Below are positions 7,238-12,883 of a stretch of DNA of 12,883 nt, piece after piece. Origin of the DNA: Streptosporangiaceae bacterium (lineage in GTDB: Bacteria; Actinomycetota; Actinomycetes; Streptosporangiales; Streptosporangiaceae); assembly GCA_030052355.1 (NCBI GenBank), contig JASIGS010000133.1, forward strand, positions 1 to 12,883, in the 5' to 3' direction. Made by a program: the position numbers and the translations under genes. The notes below the pieces were generated by a model, which was given only the letters and a program-made list of their open reading frames with translations, searched no databases and was not told where the DNA came from. The stretch's first letter is position 1. Each line of letters opens with the position of its first letter.

Positions 7238-7266
7238 CGCGCTGGGGAGCCAGATTCAGTACCGCC

Positions 7267-8061
7267 CTAGCCAATGCCTGGCGCGATCACTGCCTCGAAG
7301 GCTGACAGCACGTCCTCGTCGCCGGACCGGCTGATCTGTCCATAAGGCGGGCGATGCCAGAGCCAGCAGTCGAGGTCGGCGGCCGTTCCGCTGAAGAGTG
7401 CCAGGGTCGGCGCGTCCGAGCCGGTGCCGGCGACGTCGAAGTCCGGCTCGTCATAGGACTCCCCGTCCGAGTCCGTCCCGGTGAAGCGACCCAGCCTGAC
7501 GACCCAGCTGTCGCCGGTGTCTGTGGCGCTGATCCGCAGCGACCGCTCCGCATCCGGCTCGAAGTGCCCCCAGTCAGGCACTCCGCCGTACATCACCCGC
7601 AGTGCTTCATCCACGCCGTCCGCGCTCAGCACCGCGTCCATCGGCGTCCGGACCCCGGCGGTCACCTCAGCGTCGACACGGTGGATGAGCGCCTCGTGCG
7701 CCTGCTTACGCCGGATGAAGCCAACCGTGTGATCATCCGACCAGGTCCACGCCGGTGTGTCAGCGGGTACCTTGCGAAGGATTTCCGCCAGGTCGCGGCC
7801 CGCCTGCCGGCAGAATTTCAGCAGCTCCGGCCGGCTGGCCGGCCGGCCGGGCATCAGCTCCCTGGCTTCCGGCCCGGTCAGGTTCTGCCGGACGACGACG
7901 GCCCACCAGCTCTGCACCCAGCCCAGGTGCCAGAGCAGGTCATCGGCGTTCCAGTCCGGACAGGTCGGAACGGGCGCGTCGGACGGGGCCGCGGCGATGG
8001 CCTCGCCGAAACGGGCGGACTCCGTGGTCAGGTGAGCGACATAGTCAGGGGGTCTGTTCAC
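7267..8061 (-). CDS. Maleylpyruvate isomerase family mycothiol-dependent enzyme (MDMPI/DinB-like)
   Basis: A 264-residue protein when started at the GTG at 8061 (MNRPPDYVAHL). An upstream in-frame ATG at 8139 would run into the divergent lspA start and adds no family-like sequence. The N-terminal four-helix DinB-like domain carries CPDWNADDLLWHLGWVQSWW, with His45 a probable metal ligand. RRKQAHEALIHRVDAEVTAG then supplies Glu123 and His127. The His plus Glu-x3-His pattern matches the zinc site of mycothiol-dependent maleylpyruvate isomerase. A C-terminal domain (ALFSGTAADLDCWLWHRPP) is typical of the wider actinobacterial family. Members use mycothiol or related thiols in detoxification or ring-cleavage chemistry, but most are uncharacterised and the substrate here is unknown. 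A TACGGT hexamer 7 bases upstream of the GTG fits a leaderless promoter. Confidence 0.87.
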   Translation of the reverse strand: MNRPPDYVAHLTTESARFGEAIAAAPSDAPVPTCPDWNADDLLWHLGWVQSWWAVVVRQNLTGPEARELMPGRPASRPELLKFCRQAGRDLAEILRKVPADTPAWTWSDDHTVGFIRRKQAHEALIHRVDAEVTAGVRTPMDAVLSADGVDEALRVMYGGVPDWGHFEPDAERSLRISATDTGDSWVVRLGRFTGTDSDGESYDEPDFDVAGTGSDAPTLALFSGTAADLDCWLWHRPPYGQISRSGDEDVLSAFEAVIAPGIG

Positions 8062-8133
8062 AAGCCTGACCGTACCGGTGACGCTCTCAGCTTGCAGCCG
8101 ATGTCCGTGACCGTCATCACGTAGCATCGCCTC
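8062..8133. promoter_or_regulatory. Short divergent promoter region with two leaderless-type -10 boxes
   Basis: Only 72 bases separate the divergent starts at 8061 and 8134, and neither start has a clear SD. Leftward, TACGGT (complement of 8069-8074) ends 7 bases before the GTG. Rightward, TAGCAT (8122-8127) ends 6 bases before the ATG. Both match TANNNT at the spacing expected of leaderless mRNAs, which are common in actinobacteria. The -35 boxes are not convincing, and TANNNT occurs often by chance. Confidence 0.35.
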
Positions 8134-8751
8134 ATGCACCGTCCCCCTCGCGCGCCGGCCGGCTCTTCCCCCCGTCAGGCCGATTCATCATCTGAGCGCC
8201 CGCAGGCTCCCGTCATGGGGTCGCGGCGCGTCCGGCGCGCGGTGGCGGGTGTCGCGCTGCTGATCCTTGCAGCCGACCAGGTCAGCAAGTCGCTCGTTCT
8301 GTCGGCGGACCCGCGCGGCGGTGCCAGCGGCGGCCTGGTCTCGGTACGCCTGGTGCGCAACACCGGGGCCAGCTTCGGGATCGGCGCCGGGCACCCGCTA
8401 CTGATCACGCTGACGGCCGCGGCAGTGCTCGCCGTCGCCCTGGTGCTGCTGGCCCGGACCCGCAGCCGGGCCATCGCACTGTCGCTTGCGGCGGTGGCTG
8501 GCGGCGCGGCAGGCAACCTCTCGGACCGGCTGTTCCGGGCGCCGGGGCTCGGACGCGGTGCGGTGGTGGACTGGATCCACGTTGCCTTCTACCCGGAAAC
8601 GTTCAACATCGCTGACATCGCCATCCGCCTCGGAGCTCTGTGCGCCGTCATCGCGGCGATCGGTGCCGCGCAGCCGCGCGGCCTGGGACGGACGGCGCGC
8701 TGGCGCCGCGCCATTGCTGACCGGCTCCAAGGCTCTCGCCTGTGTTCGTGA
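8134..8751 (+). CDS. lspA: Lipoprotein signal peptidase (signal peptidase II)
   Basis: A 205-residue membrane aspartyl protease that removes signal peptides from lipoproteins after lipidation. Conserved blocks are AADQVSKSL (47-54), VRNTGASFGIG (74-84), GGAAGNLSDRL with catalytic Asp131, and GAVVDWIHVAFYPETFNIADIAI with catalytic Asp161. Four hydrophobic helices are visible. The start is uncertain. ATG at 8134 gives a hydrophilic 35-residue leader and fits a leaderless promoter. ATG at 8215 (MGSRRVRRAV, residue 28) gives a more usual length and has a weak AGG upstream. It stands alone, without the rluD or ileS neighbours often seen, so it could be an extra copy. It converges on the SGNH hydrolase gene across a hairpin. 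Confidence 0.93.
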   Translation: MHRPPRAPAGSSPRQADSSSERPQAPVMGSRRVRRAVAGVALLILAADQVSKSLVLSADPRGGASGGLVSVRLVRNTGASFGIGAGHPLLITLTAAAVLAVALVLLARTRSRAIALSLAAVAGGAAGNLSDRLFRAPGLGRGAVVDWIHVAFYPETFNIADIAIRLGALCAVIAAIGAAQPRGLGRTARWRRAIADRLQGSRLCS

Positions 8752-8784
8752 GGGCCTCGCGCGGCGAAGGTGGCCGGGTTTCGT

Positions 8785-8813
8785 CAGGCGCAAGCCGCTG
8801 GCTTAGTCGCCTG
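8785..8813. terminator. Hairpin between convergent lspA and SGNH hydrolase genes
   Basis: CAGGCG (8785-8790) pairs with CGCCTG (8808-8813), and inside it AAGCC (8792-8796) pairs with GGCTT (8800-8804), with a 3-base loop. The structure is nearly symmetrical and overlaps the TAA of the SGNH gene. It could stop transcripts from both sides. There is no long T-run, so pausing with Rho rather than classic intrinsic termination is possible. Confidence 0.5.
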
Positions 8814-9609
8814 TCCGTTGGAGATAGCCGATGATCGTGTCCGTTACCCCCTGCATGCCCGCCGCATTGGGATGGAAAGCGCCGGCGATCATCACCAGGC
8901 GGGCGGGCAATCCCGTCACCCAGGGCTGCGCCGAGCCGAGTGCGTGATCTCTGCTGCTGTCGCTGACGCGGACCAGCTCGGCTCCGGATAGCTCCGCGGC
9001 GGTCGCGAAGGCCTCAGCTACCTTGTCGCCGAGAAGGCGAAGCGCGTCAAGAGTGGCGCTGTCGAACGGGACCGCACGGCTGGGCGCGGTGGCGGGACCG
9101 ATCACGGTTACGTAGTCGACGAGCAGGACACGGGCACCAGCCGCCTTGCCGCGCACCGCGTCAACGATGCGCGCGAGCCCGCGCGCAGCACGGTCGAGGT
9201 CGGCTGCGCCTGGACACGGCACCCCTCCCCGGCCGAGCCGCGCCCCGAACGGGCGCGTCAGCAGGTTCCCGGACAGTCGTCCGGCCAGGCCGAACCGGAT
9301 CATGCTGCCCGCGTAGTTCAGGTCGTTCCCGCCGGCCGTGATCGTGACCAGGTCGGCGTCGGCAGGCAGTCCCTGGAGCTGCGGCGGGAACACGTGACCC
9401 GCGAGCCGCTGCGGGGTGTCGATGATGGTGTCGGTGGTAGCACCTGAGACGGTGAGGTCAGTGAGCTTCGCGCCGAGGCGCGCGGCGAGCAGATGAGGAT
9501 AGTTCCGGGCGGACCGTCGCGCAGCACGATCCTCGATGGGCTCGATGCCGGGCCCGGCGGCGAACGAACTGCCAAGCGACGCGAGATGGCGATACTGCTG
9601 GATGTTCAT
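8803..9609 (-). CDS. SGNH/GDSL-type esterase/lipase family hydrolase
   Basis: A 268-residue SGNH-fold hydrolase. The ATG at 9609 is supported by AGGA 5 bases upstream; an ATG at 9780 would overlap the divergent amidase gene and adds unrelated sequence. Block I is SLGSSFAAGPGIEP with Ser15 as probable nucleophile (GSS replaces GDS). Block II is TVSGATTDTI (Gly56), block III is TITAGGNDLNY (Asn95), and block V is AGAFHPNAAGM (His246). The Asp usually three residues before the catalytic His is Gly here, so the enzyme may use a Ser-His dyad or another acidic residue. NYPHLLAARLGAKLTDL is typical of an actinobacterial subgroup. No signal peptide is apparent, suggesting a cytoplasmic esterase; the substrate is unknown. 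Confidence 0.87.
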   Translation of the reverse strand: MNIQQYRHLASLGSSFAAGPGIEPIEDRAARRSARNYPHLLAARLGAKLTDLTVSGATTDTIIDTPQRLAGHVFPPQLQGLPADADLVTITAGGNDLNYAGSMIRFGLAGRLSGNLLTRPFGARLGRGGVPCPGAADLDRAARGLARIVDAVRGKAAGARVLLVDYVTVIGPATAPSRAVPFDSATLDALRLLGDKVAEAFATAAELSGAELVRVSDSSRDHALGSAQPWVTGLPARLVMIAGAFHPNAAGMQGVTDTIIGYLQRTGD

Positions 9610-9768
9610 GAGCTTCCTAGCGCTACTGACCGCCGTTTCCGTCCAGTTCAGCCGGTACGAATCTAGCGGCCTCCGCGGCGAGGTGACCCGGCCAGGAGTA
9701 CGCGGGTCGCCGCGTCGAGCCGTCGGTCCGGCGTTGTCACGCTCGCGCACGCCGGGGAAGATCGCACC

Positions 9769-10695
9769 ATGACCCGGCACCGGCTCGACCCGTCACCGTC
9801 GACGACGGCGGACGTGTTCTCCCGTGACTTGCGGCCGGCCCTGACCGTCGATCCCGGCGACACGATCGTGCTGCGCTCGCTGAATGCGTCAGGCCACCTG
9901 CAGCCCCAGACATTCCCCGGCGAGCGGGTGCCGACGATGGCTGCCGAGGGGCGCAGGGGTCACTGCCTGACCGGGCCGATCGCTGTTCGCGGTGCGCTGC
10001 CGGGCGAGGTGCTCGCGGTGCGTTTCATGTCGCTGCGGCCGGACACCTGGGGCTACACGGTCGCAGCGAACCGCGACACCGCGCTGACCAGGCGACTCGG
10101 CCTGCACGAGGGCCCGCCGGCCTGGCTGCTCTGGCAGATCGATGCGGACGCGGGTGTGGCCACCAGCGACACGGGGCACACCGTGCGGATAGCCCCGTTT
10201 CATGGCGTGACGGGCGTTGCCTGGGACGAGCCGGGCGAGCACTCGACCATCCCGCCGAGGGCCGTCGGCGGCGGCAACATCGACTGCAAAGAACTCGTCG
10301 CCGGATCGGTCCTGTACCTGCCGGTTGCCGTGCCGGGCGCGCTGCTGAGCGTCGGTGACGGCCACGCTGCCCAGGGCGACGGCGAAGTCGCGGGCACCGC
10401 TATCGAGTGCGGCATGACGACCGAGCTTCAGCTCGAGCTGGTCACGGGCCGGCCCGTTCCAGGGGTACACGCGGAAACTCCGGCTGGGCAGATCACCTTT
10501 GGGTTCAGCCCGGATCTCAACGCTGCCATGGCCGATGCGCTCGAGGCGATGCTGACCTGGATGCAAACCGGATACGGGGTCGGCAAGGCAGCGGCGCTGG
10601 CGTTGGCCAGCCCCGTGCTTGACCTGAGGGTCACGCAGGTGGCGAACCAGTCCTGGGGCGTTCATGCGCTGCTTCCCGCGGGCGCGATCAGCTGA
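9769..10695 (+). CDS. Acetamidase/formamidase family protein
   Basis: A 308-residue member of the FmdA/AmdA family, whose members hydrolyse short amides such as formamide or acetamide to ammonia and the acid. The ATG at 9769 follows GGGGAAG by 8 bases. Family segments are GPIAVRGALPGEVLAVR, APFHGVTGVAWDEPGEHSTIPPRAVGGGNIDCKEL (about 143-176) and LPVAVPGALLSVGDGHAAQGDGEVAGTAIEC (184-214). The Gly/Asp/His-rich SVGDGHAAQGDGE block is the most diagnostic. The length is typical of the shorter members. The protein is cytoplasmic. The actual amide cannot be told from sequence. If formamide is the substrate, formate would be released, giving a loose metabolic link to the formate dehydrogenase-like island at 1036-6488; this is inference only. 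Confidence 0.92.
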   Translation: MTRHRLDPSPSTTADVFSRDLRPALTVDPGDTIVLRSLNASGHLQPQTFPGERVPTMAAEGRRGHCLTGPIAVRGALPGEVLAVRFMSLRPDTWGYTVAANRDTALTRRLGLHEGPPAWLLWQIDADAGVATSDTGHTVRIAPFHGVTGVAWDEPGEHSTIPPRAVGGGNIDCKELVAGSVLYLPVAVPGALLSVGDGHAAQGDGEVAGTAIECGMTTELQLELVTGRPVPGVHAETPAGQITFGFSPDLNAAMADALEAMLTWMQTGYGVGKAAALALASPVLDLRVTQVANQSWGVHALLPAGAIS

Positions 10696-10720
10696 CAAGA
10701 AGGGTCACCCGGAGCGGAAC

Positions 10721-10738
10721 TGGCCGCGCCGGCGGCCA
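10721..10738 (+). terminator. Perfect GC hairpin after the amidase gene
   Basis: TGGCCGC (10721-10727), loop GCCG, then GCGGCCA (10732-10738): a perfect 7-base stem 25 bases after the amidase stop. It lacks a T-run, but compact GC stems of this kind often serve as terminators in actinobacteria. Confidence 0.5.
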
Positions 10739-10741
10739 CAA

Positions 10742-10772
10742 AGAGCGGGAGCTGCGGTCAGGCCCGCTTTCT
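10742..10772 (+). terminator. Second terminator-like hairpin before the sigma factor gene
   Basis: GCGGG (10745-10749) pairs with CCCGC (10763-10767) and is followed by TTTCT. Together with the preceding hairpin it should isolate the sigma factor gene from amidase transcription. The stem is short and its loop is 13 bases, so this is a modest candidate. Confidence 0.35.
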
Positions 10773-10836
10773 GCGCCGGCCGAGTCAGGCAACCCCGGCT
10801 GCCCCGTGGCTCGTAGACACAGTGAAGGAGGCGGTC

Positions 10837-11406
10837 ATGCTCGGTTCCCGTCGCGACGACGAGTTCTCGGAATTTGCCCGTGCTAACCGCGTCGAACTGC
10901 TGCGTTCGGCCTGCCTGCTCACCGCCGGTGACGTCCATCTGGCCGAGGACCTCGTGCAGATCACGCTGGCCCGGATGTACGTGGCGTGGCCCCGGGTGTC
11001 TCGCTCGGGCAATGCGCTCGGCTACGCCTGGCGTGTCCTGGTCAATGTTCATATCGATGAGACTCGCCGGCCGCGGTGGCGCCGCGAGCACAGCGTCAGC
11101 GACGTGCCCGACGTCGTGGCTGCCGAGGCGCCGGCGGACAGGGCCGACGGCGAGGCGGTACGGGCGGCGCTGGCGGGCCTGCCGCCACGAATGCGTGCCG
11201 CCGTCGTACTGCGGCACTGGCTCGACCTGAGCGTCGGGGAGACAGCCAGCCTGCTGGGCTGCTCCGAAGGGACAGTCAAGAGCCAGACGGCCAAGGCGGC
11301 TAGCCGCCTGCGGGCCCTGCTGGCCACCACCGAGATCGCGGCGAACGGCGACCCGCCACCAGCCATCGGGCAGGCGGGGGCCGCCGCCGAGGGGAGTACG
11401 CGATGA
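10837..11406 (+). CDS. SigE-family ECF RNA polymerase sigma factor
   Basis: A 189-residue alternative sigma factor. AAGGAGG (10824-10830) sits 5 bases before the ATG at 10837, so that start is preferred over an in-frame GTG at 10822, which would place the SD inside the coding region. Region 2 is FARANRVELLRSACLLTAGDVHLAEDLVQITLARMYVAWPRV (about 13-54), with the core-binding and -10 recognition helices. Region 4 is ALAGLPPRMRAAVVLRHWLDLSVGETASLLGCSEGTVKSQTAKAASRLRALL (about 111-162), with a helix-turn-helix for -35 recognition. This composition is that of the actinobacterial SigE-type ECF group. It overlaps the next gene by ATGA, so the two are translationally coupled, and that neighbour is the obvious candidate for its regulator. 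Targets are unknown. Confidence 0.93.
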   Translation: MLGSRRDDEFSEFARANRVELLRSACLLTAGDVHLAEDLVQITLARMYVAWPRVSRSGNALGYAWRVLVNVHIDETRRPRWRREHSVSDVPDVVAAEAPADRADGEAVRAALAGLPPRMRAAVVLRHWLDLSVGETASLLGCSEGTVKSQTAKAASRLRALLATTEIAANGDPPPAIGQAGAAAEGSTR

Positions 11407-12119
11407 CTGACGAGATCAAGGACCTGCTGGCACTCGCGGTGCCCGACGCCGGACTGCTGCACGCCAGCGGAGACGCGGCAGCCGACCTTTCCCGCGGTCG
11501 GCGCAGCCTGCGGCACCGCCGCGTGGCGCTTGTCGTCGGCACAGCCGTCGCCATCGGGGCGGTGGCCGGTGGTGTCGCGACCGCCGCCTCTTCCGGCGGC
11601 GCGTCACCCGCCTCGTCCCACCGCCCGCTGGCCTCCGGCCGGACCAGCCCGTCGGCGAGAGCTTCAGTGAGCCCGGGACGCAAGCCGTCGGCCTCAGCCT
11701 CGGCGAGCCCGAGCAGCCACCCGATCGCGCTCGTCGCCTATACCGGCCAGCAGGTGCCCGGATATCAGGTCGCACAGGTGCCGAACGGCTGGACCATCCA
11801 GGGCGGGAACGCCTTCGTCCTCACGCTGGCGCCCATCGGCTACCAGAACACCGACATCAACTCGTTCCTCGGCAAGCTGGTCGTGATGACGGAACCCGCG
11901 TCCGAGGCGGCGACCCAGTCGGGAACGGCGGAGACCGTGAACGGCCAGCCGGGCAAGTTCTGGATCCAGGGCGGCTACCAGACACTGATCTACCGCGACA
12001 CGTCAAGCACCTGGGTTGACATCCAGGCGCCTCCGTCGCTCAGCTGGGACGCCACGCAGATCATCGCTTTCGCGAACGGCGTCAAAGTGCTCGCCAACGC
12101 CCAGCAGAGCAAGGGCTGA
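11403..12119 (+). CDS. Single-pass membrane protein, putative anti-sigma partner
   Basis: A 238-residue protein starting in an ATGA overlap with the sigma factor stop codon. Residues 1-40 form a short, probably cytoplasmic domain ending in basic residues (RGRRSLRHRR). One membrane helix follows at about 41-63 (VALVVGTAVAIGAVAGGVAT). A Ser/Ala/Pro-rich flexible linker (about 64-106) leads to an outside domain of about 130 residues with WTIQGGNAFVLTLAP, FLGKLVVMTEP and GQPGKFWIQGGYQTLIYRD. The layout and coupling match membrane regulators paired with SigE-type sigma factors. No HxxxCxxC zinc motif of the classic anti-sigma domain is present. The outside domain is not one I recognise. The anti-sigma role is inferred from position and topology only. 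Confidence 0.82.
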   Translation: MTDEIKDLLALAVPDAGLLHASGDAAADLSRGRRSLRHRRVALVVGTAVAIGAVAGGVATAASSGGASPASSHRPLASGRTSPSARASVSPGRKPSASASASPSSHPIALVAYTGQQVPGYQVAQVPNGWTIQGGNAFVLTLAPIGYQNTDINSFLGKLVVMTEPASEAATQSGTAETVNGQPGKFWIQGGYQTLIYRDTSSTWVDIQAPPSLSWDATQIIAFANGVKVLANAQQSKG

Positions 12120-12153
12120 CCAGCGCCGAATTACCCGGTGTTTGCTGACAATT

Positions 12154-12227
12154 CACCTGGCCATAGGTGGCATTCGGAAGGCTCGAGTGCTGCTTGCCCA
12201 TAACGTGAGCAAGCACGCTAGCCTTCC
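12154..12227 (+). promoter_or_regulatory. Two inverted repeats in the leader of the phosphoesterase gene
   Basis: A small repeat, CACCT (12154-12158) with AGGTG (12165-12169), is followed by a large imperfect one. In the large repeat GGAAGGCT (12176-12183) pairs perfectly with AGCCTTCC (12220-12227), and inside it GTGCTGCTTGC (12187-12197) pairs with GCAAGCAC (12209-12216) around a 3-base bulge. The structure ends 5 bases before the SD. It may be the terminator of the sigma operon, an operator, or an RNA leader element for the downstream gene. Confidence 0.5.
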
Positions 12228-12242
12228 GGACAGGAGTTACCG

Positions 12243-12883
12243 TTGACCAGCCCTTCGCCGACGCCCATCGAGCACATCATCGTCTGCTGCCAGGAGAACC
12301 ACTCCTTTGACAGCTATTACGGCACGTACTCCGGACTGCCTGCCGGGTACGGGATTCCCGCTGGCTTCACCCAGCCTGACGGCAAGGGCGGCACGGTAGC
12401 AGCGTTTCACTTCACCGATCTGACCACCGACAACACCGACCCTGGCCATGACTGGGACAACATTCACGCCGAGTGGAACAACGGCGCGATGGACGGCTTC
12501 TACACCACTGACAGCACCCCGGCGATGGGTTACTACGAGGCAGCCGACCTGCCTTACTATTACTCGCTGCTGCCTGACTACACGTTGTGCGCGAACTACT
12601 TCTGCGGGATGCTCACGGAGACATACCCGAACCGCCTTGTCCTTTACGCGGGCACGAGCGGCGGGAACACCAGCAACAGCATCACCAACGGGACGCTCAC
12701 GTACCCGTGCGTTCTGGACCTCTTGTCGTCCGGCGGCATCACCTTCAAGAACTACAACTTCTACTGCCCGGACAATTACTCGGTCCTTGCGCTGTTCGAG
12801 AAGTGGGCGACCGGCGGTCCGAACAACGAACTGAACCAGCCGATGGCTCAGTTCTTCACCGACTGCACGAACAACACGCTCGC
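12243..12883 (+). CDS. Phosphoesterase family protein (phospholipase C/acid phosphatase-like), 3' end outside the window
   Basis: An open frame starts at a TTG with AGGAG 6 bases upstream and runs to the right edge (213 codons). An in-frame TAG at 12219-12221 rules out a longer N-terminus, because no other start codon lies between. IEHIIVCCQENHSFDSYYGTYSG (residues 9-31) is the metal-binding opening of the bacterial phosphoesterase superfamily, which includes phospholipase C and acid phosphatases; Glu18, Asn19 and the SFD at 21-23 are key. DPGHDWDNIHAEWNNGAMDGFY (66-87) is the second conserved block. FCGMLTETYPNRLVLYAGTSGG matches the region after it. These enzymes hydrolyse phosphate esters and are usually exported, often by Tat. 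Here the domain begins at residue 9 with no signal peptide. It may depend on the sigma factor upstream, which is inference. Confidence 0.88.
   Translation, partial: MTSPSPTPIEHIIVCCQENHSFDSYYGTYSGLPAGYGIPAGFTQPDGKGGTVAAFHFTDLTTDNTDPGHDWDNIHAEWNNGAMDGFYTTDSTPAMGYYEAADLPYYYSLLPDYTLCANYFCGMLTETYPNRLVLYAGTSGGNTSNSITNGTLTYPCVLDLLSSGGITFKNYNFYCPDNYSVLALFEKWATGGPNNELNQPMAQFFTDCTNNTL

Noticed and set aside
7826..7852. GGCC-rich tandem pattern inside the mycothiol-type gene
   Set aside because: It is ordinary Ala/Gly/Arg/Pro coding sequence in a high-GC genome with no regular repeat unit.
6727..8072. A 15-base direct repeat (6727-6741 and 8058-8072)
   Set aside because: One copy is inside the methyltransferase and the other at the start of the mycothiol-type gene. 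Both encode Val-Arg-Leu-Val in frame, so shared codon choice and chance explain it.
10710..10740. GGAAC at about 10716 as an ECF -35 box for sigma autoregulation
   Set aside because: No matching -10 element at 15-18 bases downstream; the following bases form the GC hairpin instead.

Overview
The window is high-GC DNA with GTG/TTG starts, strong Shine-Dalgarno (SD) sites and tight gene packing. It carries a mycothiol-dependent maleylpyruvate isomerase-type protein, a SigE-family ECF sigma factor with a membrane partner, and a membrane protein of the actinobacterial sensor-kinase-like type. Together these point to an actinomycete (Streptomyces/Streptosporangiales-like). The genus cannot be fixed from sequence alone. 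Both window edges cut through genes.

Layout. (1) 2-1186: the C-terminal part of a multi-span membrane protein resembling the input half of actinobacterial histidine kinases but ending before any kinase domain. (2) 1036-6488: a molybdopterin oxidoreductase island built around a divergent intergenic region at 4029-4339. Leftward are an FdhF/YdeP-family oxidoreductase and a CBS-domain protein, joined by a 4-base GTGA overlap. Rightward are an MFS transporter and fdhD, whose product readies the molybdenum cofactor of such oxidoreductases. Both arms have an inverted repeat at the first ribosome binding site. (3) 6458-8061, leftward: a mycothiol-type (MDMPI/DinB-like) enzyme and a class I methyltransferase, probably separated by a terminator. 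(4) 8134-8751: lspA, divergent from the mycothiol-type gene across 72 bases. (5) 8803-9609: an SGNH hydrolase convergent with lspA across a hairpin that could terminate both. (6) 9769-10695: an acetamidase/formamidase family enzyme, followed by two hairpins. (7) 10837-12119: an ECF sigma factor and a single-pass membrane protein joined by an ATGA overlap. (8) 12243 to the right edge: the start of a phosphoesterase (phospholipase C/acid phosphatase superfamily), preceded by a large imperfect hairpin.

How they fit together. The clearest functional unit is the oxidoreductase island: enzyme, cofactor-maturation factor, transporter and a possible ligand-sensing CBS protein. The substrate of FdhF/YdeP-type enzymes is not reliably formate, so the nearby formamidase is only a suggestive source of formate. 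The sigma/membrane pair may form a signalling module, and the phosphoesterase next to it is a candidate target. No rRNA, tRNA, CRISPR array, insertion sequence or prophage gene was found. I saw no plainly new system. The most unusual points are the CBS gene coupled to the oxidoreductase, the hairpins at both start sites of the divergent island, and the signal-less phosphoesterase behind a large inverted repeat.
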